From Chrysoperla carnea (lineage: Eukaryota; Arthropoda; Insecta; Neuroptera; Chrysopidae), in NCBI RefSeq assembly GCF_905475395.1, contig NC_058337.1, forward strand, positions 105,456,368 through 105,520,367: a DNA stretch of 64,000 nucleotides, given 5' to 3'. Position 1 is the stretch's first letter; each line of letters opens with the position of its first letter. The position numbers and the translations under genes were made by a program. Under the pieces are notes generated by a model that saw only the letters and a program-made list of their open reading frames with translations, had not been told where the DNA came from and searched no databases. Shown here one piece after another: positions 1-12,300 of the stretch.

Positions 1-2205
1 ATAAACGAAATAATATCCAATACTTTTATTTCCGATTTTTAGGAGTACTCACGCACAAACTACCTTAACATAGAATAAACATCTATATTAGCACGCTGTT
101 TCTCTATATTCGTAGAATGCACATTTGTAGGATTTCATATTATGTTTACTTTTAATTTGTGTATGTTCTACAAACATCCCTTTTATATTCTGTAAATACA
201 AACAGCAAAAAGTCTGCGCATCACACAGCCTCCGTATACACTCTTTGTTAACAGCGGTTGGGTAATAGTCTACAGTTCCAAGTTCTTAAACAAGTAGAAA
301 CACGCGCTTCGTTATGGTGAATCTAAAACAGTTTTTTTAATCGAAAAACTCTGGAAAATAGAAAGTTTTCTTACACGGAACTTCAAAAATTTTCAATTGT
401 ATCCGAATCTTAAAATTGATAGTTCAATAATAAATAGAAAAAGGATGGACATCGACGGTAAAAACAGAGTGGCGCCGTCCGACAAACCAAAAATTTTTGG
501 GGGTAAAACTCCTTAATTTGAATAATTTTTAACGATTTATTTTAAAATACGAGGATTGAAGTAAACAAATTTCTTTTAATTTTTAAGATTAAATTAAAGT
601 TATTCGACTCTTGGACACATAATCTCTTTATTCCATTCAAAAAATTATTGTAGCTTGAACATGGAGGTTATATGTAGAATATTATTTTATTTATTATAAT
701 TTGTGTAATTAATTCAACGCCGAGAACACTTACAAAATTAAAAGTTTGTTAACATGTTTATGTGTTTGTATTTTCTAAATAATCATGAATTTTTGTAGGA
801 GGAATACAACAAAACTATTTTGTAATCAATTATTATATACAGGGTGTAATAGATAGCGTTCAGCTACATTACGACCTAAAACGTTGATATTTCTATGGAA
901 CTAACCAATCCAAAGTCATCATTTGTTACGTCGCATAACATATTCGTTAAGTGAATATTAGATGGAGGGTACAGCTAAATCGATCGCGGCGTTGTCATCG
1001 TATAAAATTGGCAATAATTTTACACGTAATTATATAGTAAATGTCAAATAATATTATTGAAAAATAACAATTAATTATATATGTTGCATTAGAAATTGCA
1101 TAAATAATATTTTTAAATATAAATTAATATAATAACTTATTTAAATTTGCTCATAAAATATTATTAAATTTTTAATGTAAAGCATATATGCAATACATAG
1201 ACTTATATGTCCAATCATAAAATTATATTAATATAGTAGTCATGGAAATACTTGCAAGACGTAAAAAATTACCCGTGACATATGAGCAAGTCAGAAAATT
1301 AAAACATTCCTAGATATACTATTTCGACGATTTTATATAGTTACAAAAGATAGTTACAAAAATTACCAATTTTAGACACATATTTTTGACGGATTTGATA
1401 TTGAAAAAAATCTACGACGAAATAGTTTTCTTTTGATGTTAGAACTATTATTGATCCAAGTTTATTTGTAATTTTTTGAGTTCCAACCTCAGGGAATCAC
1501 TTATATTCCTGTTTAGACTACAATGTTTAAAATAAAATATATAGAACAAATATAGTTCCGGAATAGATAACAGTTATATGCATTTGTAAATAAATAATAG
1601 ATCATAAAAACATACTTTGAAATAAATCAAATAATTGAATGACATATTAATAGTGATATGATAGTAAATATACACGGTGGCACAAAAATAATCACCAACT
1701 TTATCGAAAGATACCCCCATTAGTCAAATTTTCAAAAAACATAACGAGGAGGGATTGTATCATATAACAAACCCTTTTTTAGCTGTTAGAACACGATTGA
1801 AATCCAGTAAGTTGGAGGGGGCTACCCTGGAAGAAAATCACTTTTATCAATATTTTAGTCTTTCCAAATTTTTTGAAATGGCCACCGTTACTCCTTCTGG
1901 ACATTTGTAAGAGAGGAGAGTGAAACATTTGTATACACGTTCACTTAGTGTCAAGGAAATGCTTTTTGGGAGTACCAATTTCTCAGTGTTCAGTATGTCT
2001 TCACTTCTTTTAATGGTAAAATACCATTTTTTTGTGCGGTTTCTTTTATCTTTTTTTGCAGGTTGAAAATATACAAGTGAGTTGAGTAAGTATCAGGGAA
2101 ACGCCTTTAGGGAATTTAAACTTTCCAACACCACCACTTTAAATCGAAATATAATGTTTTCGTTATTCTTACGGCTTGGTGCAAACACGTCACCAATGAA
2201 TTATA
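1..2205. other. AT-rich DNA without a recognisable gene
   Basis: No coding exon, RNA gene or complete element was recognised here. Two short stretches resemble the outer ends of DNA transposons: TACAGGGTGTAAT near 839 and TACACGGTGGCACAAAAAT near 1671. Neither has a visible partner end, so they may be solo ends of decayed mariner/Tc1-type elements. The stretch may be part of the first intron of the minus-strand ZSWIM8-like gene whose first coding exon lies at 25.9-26.2 kb, but no exon of that gene was found here. Confidence 0.5.
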
Positions 2206-2420
2206 AATTCATTGAATTATAAGTAGGTATTTCGGCTACATTTTGTCATCATTAGTATGAATTAGTCAATCGTAATTATTCTTCGAGATTTATAGTACTC
2301 CTTGCTAAATTGTAGCGTGTTTCACCTAATTATAGGCTAGAGATAATTTTTGTGACTCTCTACTCACAAGTTTTTATTCTTTTTTAAAGCTGTTTTTTGA
2401 GAAAAGTGAATAATTTATCG
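2206..2420 (-). repeat. Penelope-type repeat fragment with decayed hammerhead-like motif
   Basis: The stretch around 2225-2275 matches the sequence at 45.55 kb: a TATTTCGnCTAC segment, then TCATCATnAG, then TATGAATTAG, and about 30 bases later a shared TTGCTAA segment. On the minus strand this would be a hammerhead-like core, but here it is damaged: CTAATGA replaces CTGATGA and the helix II arms no longer pair. The family link rests on the similarity between the two copies. Assignment to Penelope-like retroelements is inference from the known association of short hammerhead motifs with that class. Confidence 0.4.
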
Positions 2421-2494
2421 CGGAAGAAAATGTTATTATCAAAAATGATTAATGAGATCTCTATATATTTGAATAAAATTTTAAATTTGCCTCA

Positions 2495-2578
2495 ACGCCT
2501 AGATCAATTTATTGAATTATAAATACTTATTTCTACATTTTGCCATCATCAGCAGAAATTAGTTAATCGTAATAAATA
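2495..2578 (-). repeat. Second decayed copy of the hammerhead-like repeat
   Basis: The segment contains CCTAGATCAATTTATTGAAT, then TAAATACTTATTTCTAC and GCCATCATCAGCAGAAATTAG. It aligns with the copy at 45.52-45.60 kb, which has CCTAGATCAG followed by TAAATACGTATTTCGACTAC, and it extends the shared region upstream of the hammerhead-like core. CTGATGA is intact on the minus strand, but the helix II arms and the GAAA side are decayed. Confidence 0.4.
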
Positions 2579-2940
2579 CGGTAGCCTGATGTCGATACTA
2601 TAAATAAAAATGTAAAACTAGTCTTGATACCATGATAAAATTTGAAATTGAAATTAAAATTGATTAAAAAATGAAGAAGTTATAAGCATTAAAGATTGTT
2701 GTCCATCTCTTTTTAACAAAACAAAGTATTATATGTATTTTATGTGCCTTTATGGTGATATAGAGCAATGACGTCACTAACCGTCATACCTTCCTCTATT
2801 GTTTAAATAGGAATTTTAAACGTTCATATTTTGGGTACTTCTAAAGATTTTCAAAAACCAACTTTAATTTTCTGCCCGTTCAGTGAGAATGCTTCACCTG
2901 AAGTGACAAACAAAATTTAATCAACATGCCTATCGTGATA
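2579..2940 (+). repeat. Dispersed repeat alpha, copy 1
   Basis: This stretch of about 360 bp is repeated in inverted orientation at 12705-13058. Shared landmarks in order are CGGTAGCCTGATGTCG, a TGATACCATGA segment, AAAATTGATTAAAAAATGAA, GAAGTTATAAGCATTAAAGA, a GGTGATAT segment, TTTAAACGTTCATATTTTG, AAAACCAACTT and ACATGCCTAT. Divergence is high, so both copies are old. No terminal inverted repeats, target-site duplication or coding potential was seen, and the class is unknown. Confidence 0.6.
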
Positions 2941-3801
2941 AGTTTTGCCAAAATAAGCGAAGAATTATTTAGTTTTGATTCGTGACCCACTTTTTACGTC
3001 ATTCAAAATTTTAGTATTTTAAATGAATGAATGATTTTGAATTATTTACGTTTGAGTCAGTGATTATTTATTCATAGATTATTATGTATAATAATTATAA
3101 ATGCAAGGATATCATATTTTAATCGAATAAATTCACATATACTACATTATTCGTATACGTTGGGTGTAGAACCAAATTTAGCGCTGCGCGCGAATGTTTA
3201 TAACGTCTATATCTTTTTTTATATAAAAATTTGATTTTCCACATAATAATTTCATTATATATGTTATAAAATTGCCTATCTTTTTAAAAACTATTATTAT
3301 TTAACAATATGGGCAATATTATTATATAAATGCTGATATCACACGTTTTTTTGGTGAAAAATATTCTGTTTACAAGCAAAATTGAAAGAAAAAGTGTCAA
3401 TTTTGTTAGGAAAACAAATATATTGGTCCGAAAAGCTCATACGAGAATTTTAATAAATCAAAATAAGCTTTCGAGTGGTTTTAACAAATTTGTTGTAAAC
3501 TAATTTTTAAAATTTTTTTTATGCTTAATATTTTAGTGTTTATAAAAAATTACGGATAACATTTCTAACTATTTCAATCCTCATTGCAAAGTGACAAAGA
3601 GTGATGCAAATTTGTGAGCAATAGATTCCAAAACTAAAAGTACAAGTTTCAAATGAGCTATTGCGTTTTTAGATTCGATGATTTTTCGCAGAGGTACAAC
3701 TGACTGAAATTTTGGTAAAATTTTTACTTTAAAAAAAATGTTCCTTTAATACTTTGGTTGACTATATTAATCACTGAACATCATTCCTATAAACCTAAGT
3801 A

Positions 3802-4112
3802 CAGTTAGTGTCTAATTTAAGTTGGCTACATATGGAAAACTTTTTTATTATAAGATTTACGAAAAAAAGTTATTCTTTATAAAAATGTCTGCTTTCGAAC
3901 TATTCTGTCTAAATGATCTACATTTTTAAACGACCGTTAACATTCCTGTCGAACTTTTTGAATTTGTGAACAGCCTGTACATTCGATGTCAAAAGTGAAT
4001 AGCTGAATATTAATATTTTGAAAAGCAGAGATTTTTATAAAGAATAACTTGTTGTCGTAAACCTTTTAATAAAAAAGTTTTCCATTTATAACCAACTTAA
4101 GTAGACACTCTG
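3802..4112. mobile_element. Foldback MITE flanked by TA
   Basis: The left arm (about 3802-3900) and right arm (about 4022-4112) are inverted repeats of roughly 90 bp. Both read, from the outside in, CAGnnAGTGTCTA, CTTAAGTTGG or a variant, TGGAAAACTTTTTTATTA, then TTATTCTTTATAAAAATnTC. The element is flanked by TA on both sides (3800-3801 and 4113-4114), as expected for Tc1/mariner-type insertions. No coding sequence lies between the arms, so this is a non-autonomous element moved by a transposase supplied elsewhere. Superfamily is inferred from the TA duplication. Confidence 0.7.
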
Positions 4113-5337
4113 TATATAAAAATTATATTGGTTTTCATCAAAGGTGAAACTCAAATGATGAAGCTTTGTTACTGGATTACGATTTGTACAAAAATATAAT
4201 TTGCTATCTCGATTTTCAATTCGTTTTCATTCGTCTGTTTTCGTATTGTTTCCTCGACCACACTCGTTTCTGGATTCTACCTGAATACTTATTTAATTTT
4301 TCTTTGTTTTTTAATTAATTTAATTAAAAAATATATAGGTCAGGATTTTTTTTCGTCTACTATAGGTTTATTCTTTATGTTTAATGTTTTATTTTTATGT
4401 TGCAGAATACATAAAATTCTGTATAGGCATTCTAAAAGTACAGTTTAAGCACAGAAAAATTATTAATATTGGGTGTTCCAAAACTATCGCAATAGAAGAG
4501 CAGAGCAATATTCAAGGTAGTCCATTCTATAACAGCCGTACTTCATCAAAAAGTATGTATCCTTGTATAAATTTGATAATTTCTTAATACAATTACAGGC
4601 GGGGGCAGTACAGATACGTTAAAATTTGAGAAAAAAATAATATTATTTGAAATATTGTAAAAACGGCTGTTAAAAAAATTTGAAATTTGGAACATAATGT
4701 CCCAAACATGGAGTATTGCATTTGTAATAAAGGTATTGTCCCTAGAGATTTTGTTTTGAAATGCGGTGATGGCACGGGGTTATTAAATTGTAATTATTAA
4801 GGATCCTTAGACCTTCCCGTATAAAGATATCCTTAAAATTTTATCCTTTTTATAATATCATTCCACTATTCTAGTATTGAGCACTCTGAATTCTGGGTTA
4901 GGGTAGTAGGTATTTCCATGGAAATATGTAATTTTTATAATAAATCTTGAAAACCCAAATTTAAAAAAAAATGAAGAAAAAACAGAAATAAAAAAAGACA
5001 AATGATACAATTTTTAAACATGAAACAAAGAAGCAATCATATGAGATACGGGTTGAAAATTAATATCATTATCAGTCAGTTTGAATAAAACATTATTTTG
5101 TATGTAGGTTTAGCACCTTACAGGAAACGGAAGTAATGTACACATTACTATAATATGTACGTTTATGGTAATATTACCATAGTTGATTTAGGAATACCAA
5201 CAATTCACGTATTGGAATAATTAACGGGACATACATGATTTAATAATTATAAATATCGCCTGTTGCTGAACATAATTTGTTACAATGCAAAAATTTAGAT
5301 GACGAATTCTATTAAAATTGACTTTTCCAAATAATCC
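4113..5337. other. AT-rich DNA, nothing recognised
   Basis: Short open reading frames at 4384-4587 (+) and 4593-4775 (-) have no recognisable domain, no splice context and base composition like the surroundings. I see no supported gene or complete mobile element here. Confidence 0.5.
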
Positions 5338-5706
5338 CTATATATCATAAATGTGAAAGTAAGGATGTTTGTTTGTTTGTTACGCTTTCACACAAAAACT
5401 AGCGAACGGATTTGAATGAAATTATACAACAATATAGCTAGCTAAAATTAATCTGATATTTTACTGCTTCCATCTATGATCATCACTTTGGACCATAAAT
5501 TAAAGATTTCTGTAAAAATGAAATAGTAAATATCAAACAATTCATGGCTATCTTCTCTGATATACTGTGCATATATTTTAGTTGTATAAAACAATTCCTT
5601 CGAGTGTTATGGAAGGAGGATAAGTGAGATCAAGAGAGGTGGAGGCTATTAAGCAATGGTTTTTACTTTAAGCCCAGTGAAGCGGGTGAGTATCACGCTA
5701 GTAATT
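5338..5706 (+). mobile_element. Non-autonomous Helitron-like element
   Basis: The element starts with ATAAATGTGAAAGTAAGG and TTTGTTTGTTTGTTACGC, a widespread insect repeat head. It ends with a short GC hairpin (AGCCCAGTGAAGCGGG) about a dozen bases before CACGCTAGTAA. A 3' hairpin followed by CTAGT without terminal inverted repeats is typical of Helitrons. Similar heads and tails recur in this window at 20.2-21.1 kb. There is no replicase or helicase reading frame, so it would depend on an autonomous partner. Exact ends are estimates. Confidence 0.55.
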
Positions 5707-8700
5707 ACTAAGTGTAGCACCTTCCAGAAAAAATCATACACATTACTTCTCAAATTAAGAAAACAAATGTGAGGACGAATCGAGACTTTTATTAAAGATG
5801 GGGCCCTAACACAAATATCGAGTGAAACTTATACTCCAAGCAAATAAGACAATATGTATTTCAGAATCAACTATAGTATTTTACTAGATAGCCCTCAGAT
5901 ATTTACAATAATCATCCTGTAACTATGTAAGTGTTACCGTTGAATTATATGCATTAAATTTTAATAACTAGATATATCCATGGAAATTATGTCTTTAATT
6001 GTTAATTTATAACGCTACAGAATAATTCTAAGAAATGCGTACTGCATTATGTTAAAGTAAATCGTGGAACTTGTTGAAATAAAAATTTAATTAAAAAATA
6101 CTCAAGATAAGCTTTTATTGTATTAAGAAGTAGAAAATAATTATCTCTATATCGGCCTTAGAAGCCCTTACTACCGCTGTTATTTCACTTTTATTGATAT
6201 TTCGCAGAAATTTTCAGACCCAAAAACAATACGGAAAATGATGTCAAAATAAAATCGATGAAAATCATTTACTACAAGAAATCAGAATAAAAACATGTAT
6301 AATCTGTATTTACAATTACTTCGAAAATTGGCTCTTTTTATAAATTGACATAGCTCATGAAAATAGAAATAGAAGTAATGAAAATAGTTTTTCTTTCGTA
6401 TTGTACACAAAATAAAACAATACACTTTTTTATACAAATTTTTTGTTACATTCTTGAAAAGTTTAATATGACTGATGACCAATGGAAATGACATTTAATT
6501 TGTCAAATGTATTTGCACAAACAGCTTGGTATATTACAATTCTAAATAATTGAATCAACTTATAATAGTACATTGTAATAGGCGCCACACTTTACCCGAT
6601 TTTGATCAAAATTGTTTGCAATTCTAATCAAACTAATACTAGAAATTCAAATTTCGTTAACTTTTATAACTTCTACATTCTACTTTATGATTTAATCAGT
6701 AACTGAACTTCGTATTAAAAAAATAATAATTGAAATTTTGTCTATGGTATTACTCAAAAATCTTACATGAAATTCCATAATTTGGAGAGAGCCAAGACGG
6801 GCAGGGTCAAAAGACGACTATTTATTATTTTTAACTGCCAAACCAAAAAAGTGTGGCATCGTAGCGTTTTTTTTTTTTTTTCGTTTGAAAGGTAACTTAA
6901 TAAAGAGTGTTCTTAGCTACGTTTTAAATGTGGGTTCAGGGTTGCGTATAACTTGGAACAACTAAAAAATCGGCAATGATCTTCAAAATCGATTCATTTT
7001 AGGAAAAGACTTTAAGAGAAAAGGTAATTAAATAGACCGAATGTTCTTAGATATGTTTCAAACGAGAGTTTAGGGTTCCGTACACAAAAAATTTATCGGG
7101 GAGTTTTTGAATTTTGCAACTTTAACTTAAGAATTCCATAAATCCGATTACTAGTGATGTAAGATGCTATCTAAAGTTAAATGATAAATTCACAGATTAA
7201 AACTATTAAAAAAAATTTAGAATGTACTGTTAAATCGTAGACTACTGTCCGATCAACCTTATGAATGTAACTATTTAATCTCAAAAATTTTTTCCTTAGA
7301 CTTTTTCTGATTTCTATAATTCCTAGTCAATCAAATTCTCGATTTTCCTGCCTTTTGATCACTCAGATAAGGTACCTTAACAATTAACTCTATTACATAA
7401 TAGTCATATTTCTTCTTATGTTACAAAATAAGTACTTAAGTAAATGTTTTGTTTTAGGTCTTTGAACTGTTAAAAGTTTGTGTACATCTGTGAGTACATA
7501 CAGTTAATAAATATGCTGGTATAAAATATACTATTTAAAAATATATATAACTATTTTTTTATTTGTTGATGGAATGACGTCCACAATGTGACGTTAGGTC
7601 TTCTTTTCATAATAATTTACTCATTTTTTATTCCGATTATAAGATAAAGACACAACAGAATTAAATTTATTTAAAACTTTAAGTTAATAATTATATATGT
7701 ACATTTTATATTAACTATAAGAAACCGTTCTGTTTGTTACAAAAAGGTTCTTTTAGTGAAATTCGTTTAGCGGGCAGCAAGCTTTCAAAAACGCCATTTG
7801 TAGCAAAAGAATATTTGATTGTTTTTTAGAAACCATCTCACATTATTTGATGGCATACAACCCACAAAAAGTGTATACTTTTAATGATCAGAAGTGAAAC
7901 TTCACTCGCTTGATAAACAAAAATATAAATATTTATAATTGATTATGTAGAATGGCAATAAGTTGCCATCTGTGAATGAAAATTGGAACTGTTGTTAAAT
8001 TTTAGTACACGAGCGCTATCTGGTGATGAGAAATGAGTCCATTGCATATGTTTTGTATTGTATTTATGCTGGAGTGGGCAACGTAAAGAAGGGCGAACAA
8101 CTTCATTGTTTTACCAATTCACTCTCTGTGATAATATTTTCAGTGGCATGCGCAAAAAAGTTTCACTTCAAAAATACTCGAATTAAATAAATAATATTTA
8201 CTAGAATTGTTCAAGAGAGAGATAAGACAATTCCGTCATTTTCAGCCAAATAGGTTTGATATTTATGGTAGTATAAGACCCAAAGCCAATTGTAGACTTA
8301 TAATAGAGCTGACTATGACCGAATTAAAAATTAAATTGTATTGGCTTACTCGCCCTTGAACAACTCTAATATTTAATAATTGATTATTTCATCCCAACGA
8401 TAGCCAATCAAAAACCGTCTTCGATCACATCGGATGTAAAGTGGTAAATATGCACTTAAACTGCTTCAAAACAAAACAAACTAAATTTTTAAGCTTTTTG
8501 GATTCTAATTAAAAAAATTGTCCAAATTTTCAAAATTTACGTTATGTTTATTTTAGAAATAAACAAGATAATTTAAACTCAAAATCAGATGAACAATAGT
8601 CGAAATTCTTCAAAATATCTCTTTCAAGAATGAGTTCAAGCTTCTTCAAAAGCAACTAAATCTAACACACCAAGGACTTTCGAGTCTTCAATTTCCTCAT

Positions 8701-9465
8701 AGCTACTCCAAATATAGCAAAGTTTTTCGCAATCTCGCGAATAATACCTTTGATTTAAATAATGTAAAAAACTGAATAACTTAAAAAAATTTGAAACGTG
8801 CAATATGTATACATACATCAAATATTAATCAATCAATCAATCAAATTGAATGCTTCATCATAAATCAATTATTTATTTCTTTTGATTAAAATCTAAACAT
8901 GGTCATTACTTTAAATCAGCGCTGACGCTACGCTTGAAAGATTTTCGAAGCAAGTTTTTTTTAGTTGTTGCCATTAAATCAAAAGGTCATCTTCTATAAT
9001 ACTGATCAACAGATGGATGCATACACAAGATGGATACATAATGTTTCATTTTATATTCACACGGCATTTTTAAACAGTTTTTTTTTTTGAATCATGACTG
9101 ATAAATTGAATGATGATAGTTTAGTAAGGACTATAGTATTATACCGGGTGTTTCAAATAAGGCTCAGTATACCAAAAATTGCATTTTGTCATTTTGTGTA
9201 TATTGGATATTTTAACGTAACATACATTTAAACATGCTTGCAGCATAACTAAAAGCTAATAGGGTACTTTCGGTAGTGAAAAATAAATTATGAAATTACA
9301 TAAAAATTAAAATTCATGTAGGAATACACTTAAATATTCTGATGTTGAGTCACAAAAGCATATAATGGTTTTATTTTAAGAAAATTAAAAATCGTATTTT
9401 TAAAATGTATATCATGTGACCTAAAACACGAGCTAGGCCTGATGTGATGTCATATAGGCATTAAC
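5707..9465. other. AT-rich DNA without recognisable genes
   Basis: No exon with conserved protein similarity was seen. Reading frames at 6282-6494 and 8636-8821 look like chance openings. An (AATC)n microsatellite lies near 8826-8844. Near 9145 an ACCGGGTGTTTCAAATAAGG stretch resembles the end of a Tc1/mariner-type MITE, with no second end found. Confidence 0.5.
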
Positions 9466-9714
9466 CATAGAATATTATACACAGATAACGCGAGGGATAT
9501 GCTAGCCTGTAAGTGGATGCGATATGATGAAAGAGAGAGAAGACTTTCAGTCAGTTCCTATGTGTTCTTGTTCATATGTCAAAATCATATGATGCCAATC
9601 ATATCTCGCCAATGACATATAGATTAGACAAGGACACATAGGAACTAACTGGCAGTCTTCTCTCTCATTCATTATATCGCAAAATTTGGGTAATGGCGTT
9701 CTCTATATTATATG
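9466..9714. mobile_element. MITE with about 100-bp inverted arms and 8-bp TSD
   Basis: The element runs from CATAGAATATTATACACAG to a complementary TATATG end. The left arm contains GATAACGCGAGGGATATGCT, TGCGATATGATGA, GAGAGAGAAGACT and GTTCCTATGTG. The right arm repeats these in reverse complement. An identical 8-bp GCATTAAC flanks both sides (9458-9465 and 9715-9722), which is a target-site duplication and fixes the ends. An 8-bp duplication fits hAT, P or Merlin superfamilies. The CATAG terminus does not decide between them. There is no coding capacity. A related copy lies at 10720-10911. Confidence 0.8.
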
Positions 9715-9793
9715 GCATTAACTGTCAGTTCAGTGTAGACAGCTGGGTACATATATGTCAAATCTAACTGTGTTATTTCGTCAGTGAATTTCA

Positions 9794-9976
9794 TTGGTAC
9801 CTATTTATTTATTAAAATGCAAATACATAATAAACACTAACGACATGGTAAAAAAGAAGGAGTTAGAGTGTACTGTCCAATCAATCTTAATTATCGATAA
9901 AAGGAAAGGATTTTACATTCTACGCTACGGAATCCTAAAAAATAAATTAAAGAAATGCAGTTGGGCAAAAAACTAA
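9794..9976 (+). other. Small unrecognised ORF, probably chance
   Basis: A 60-codon reading frame starts just downstream of the 9.5-kb MITE. It is lysine-rich and has no recognised domain, poly(A) signal or splice context. I would not call it a gene. Confidence 0.1.
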
Positions 9977-10334
9977 GATACAATGCAAATAAAAAAAAAA
10001 TTTGCTAGACAAAGAGTCCATTAAACCACATATATAGTATATCGGCGTATTATAATGTAGTATTATTATGAGTCAGAAAAATGTGTAAATAATGATCAGA
10101 GTGGCCGACCACAAAAAAAATAAAATTTAACCACGGCAGACAACATGATAAACAAAACCCGGATTTAACATAAGATAGTATTTGTAGTTTAAAGTATAGG
10201 ATATTTTTATAATTAAAGGCAATATTACAAGTGAAAATGATCCACGCAAATAATTAGACCACAGAAAAAATGATTCGGAAGGTAATATTTAATAAAGTAA
10301 ATGCCACATGCTACATTTATCACGAGCAAATTAG

Positions 10335-10617
10335 TAGTGTCCGACCGAAGCTTCGGCTTCGGCTTCGGCAGCCTTCGGCCAAAAAAACCACCTTCGGTCA
10401 AACATTCGGCTTCGGCCTGAATTCAGGCCGAAGCCGAAGCTTTCGCCGAAGGTTCTTAGCAAACGTCGGATTTGTAATTTTTATAATCATCTTTAGATTG
10501 ACTTCTAGATCAACTTCTCAAGATCATAACCTCTAAATCAACTTTAATATTAACGTTTTAAAATCATGTTTTTAAACCTTCGGCTTCGGCCAAAAATCGA
10601 CCTTCGGTCGGACACTA
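10335..10617. mobile_element. hAT-type MITE with TTCGGC-rich arms
   Basis: The termini TAGTGTCCGACCGAAG and its reverse complement at the right end are perfect inverted repeats. Both sides are flanked by an identical 8-bp CAAATTAG (10327-10334 and 10618-10625). An 8-bp duplication together with a terminus of the form YARNG (here TAGTG) is the signature of hAT transposons. The interior is built from CTTCGG/CCGAAG hexamer-like repeats with an internal palindrome (GCCTGAATTCAGGC) and is far richer in GC than its surroundings. An 88-codon reading frame at 10270-10536 overlaps it, is arginine/serine-rich because of the hexamers, and is not a gene. Confidence 0.85.
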
Positions 10618-10719
10618 CAAATTAGACATTTGGGTGCTTAAATTCTGAAACGAAGAAGTTCTCATCGTAAAGTTCTAGACACGAACTCATATAGCAAATA
10701 TGTGAATCCATATAATAAC

Positions 10720-10911
10720 CATAGAATTTAATACATAGATAACGCGAGGGATATGCTACCCGACAAGTGAATGCGATATGATGAATGAGAGAGAAGACTG
10801 TCAGTTAGTTCCTATGTGTCCTTGTCATAGTCATATGTCATAATCATATGATTCTCATTCATCATATCGCAAATTTTGTGCCATGGCGTTCTCTATGTAC
10901 AATATTCTATG
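10720..10911. mobile_element. Second copy of the CATAG MITE
   Basis: It shares CATAGAAT, GATAACGCGAGGGATATGCT, TGCGATATGATGA, GAGAGAGAAGACTGTCAGTT and CCTATGTGTCCTTG with the 9466-9714 element and ends in ATATTCTATG. The flanks ATAATAAC (10712-10719) and ATAATAAT (10912-10919) agree at 7 of 8 bases, which fits an ageing 8-bp duplication. It is shorter than the first copy because much of the inner right arm is missing. Confidence 0.75.
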
Positions 10912-11189
10912 ATAATAATTCGTGGTTGAACTTACGGCACCTATCTGGACGGGGTCTAATAATCGGTCGTTGCGTACTTTGTACTGCGGATCTCGGACGA
11001 AAGAGAAATCGATGTTTACACAATTTAAATTGTTTTCAATCACTTTACATTGATTGGAAACAAGGGATAGCCTGATGCGCAGTACAAAGTACGCAACCAC
11101 CGAAGAGTAGACACAAATATGTTAAATGTCGTCTCATATTTAACATTAAAATCTTAAAAATTGGCATAAATTTGCATCGAAATACATAG

Positions 11190-11512
11190 TTAGGTTAGGT
11201 TAGAGTGGTTGTCCACGGGTGGGACACACTTAGTAGTTAAAGTGCTTTGACTTCAATGGGCTTTAGCTTAGACAGGTCGTCAAAGAGAGGCAGGCTCAAA
11301 TAGGTCCATCTCCTCATGGCAAGAGCTGGACAGTGACAGAGAAGATGAGACATCGTCTCCTCCTCCTCCACACTGGGACAGCTCCTACAATAGTCGTGAT
11401 ACACTGTCAGGCCCAAACGTTCAGCATGCCTGCCGCCCAGCCAGTGTCCCAATACGTAGTAATTACCCATGAATATACCCACTTGGCTGAAAATGTTGGC
11501 ATTGTCTTAACT
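11190..11512 (-). mobile_element. LINE 3' end with zinc-knuckle ORF2 tail and TTAGG-like tail
   Basis: The minus strand encodes about 80 residues ending at 11237. They hold a Cys/His cluster (CRSC, then HLLCHCPAL) preceded by HWLGGRHAERLGL and EEEETMSHL. This is the usual C-terminal segment of ORF2 in insect non-LTR retrotransposons of the R1/I/jockey-like groups, after the reverse transcriptase and RNase H regions. After a short 3' UTR the element ends in two to three CCTAA units, seen on the plus strand as TTAGGTTAGGTTAG. Everything upstream (endonuclease and reverse transcriptase) is missing, as in a 5'-truncated copy. The surviving frame is open, suggesting fairly recent insertion. Clade is inferred. 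Confidence 0.75.
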
Positions 11513-12300
11513 TTCCTTTGAACAACTTTAGTAAACGTAAAGAATTATCCATATGACATGACAAATTTTAGTGCATAAGTATACATACATACCTATGTCA
11601 AAAATACCGCTTTGATGGGTTATTTAAATCGAGCATGTTTAATGTTTATTTAATATTTTTAGAAAAAATACCAAACTAATTAAAAGTAAAAACTTTTATA
11701 GTCTCTATAAATATCTAATAATCTGATCCAGCCAGATATCCAATTTCTATCAACTATGTAAATTTTCATATTCAAAAAGTAAAAATGTTTGCAAAAAATT
11801 GATATTCTTAATAGCTGAATTGATTTTCTCTTTGAATGATTTTCTTATCCACAAATCCAAACCTTAGTTACTCAAATTTAAAAAGAAAAATAAACAAAAT
11901 ATTAAAGTAAATAAAAGTTTTTAAAAACAAGTTTAAAAAAAAAAAAAGTAGTAACATCTCTCTCTAGAATCGTACACACAATGAGCATCATCAAGGAGGC
12001 ATTGTACACCATACAATATGCATCCTTGAAAGGCCCGTTTTGTTCTGGTAGATACATTGACCGATAGAAGCTAATGATTATAAGATGCATCTTGTTATTG
12101 TTGTCAGTGGCGTAGAACAATCGTTTACAAAAATTGAAGAGGAGTAATCTGAGAAGTGCATTCATAGAATACAAATTCTAATATTAATCTAACACGGACC
12201 GAAATATAATGATTCCATTCAAGATTCCAGAAGTAATAACATAGAACCGTAATGTGGCCATTCAAACGGTTGATCGTTATAAAGAGAGACCTAAAAAAAG
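11513..12300. other. AT-rich DNA, nothing recognised
   Basis: No supported gene. A 90-codon frame at 11902-12174 (-) includes a poly(A)/poly(T) run at 11936-11947 and no known motif, and is treated as chance. Confidence 0.45.

Noticed and set aside
10270-10536. 88-codon plus-strand ORF
   Set aside because: It is created by the CTTCGG hexamers of the hAT MITE and crosses the element boundary.
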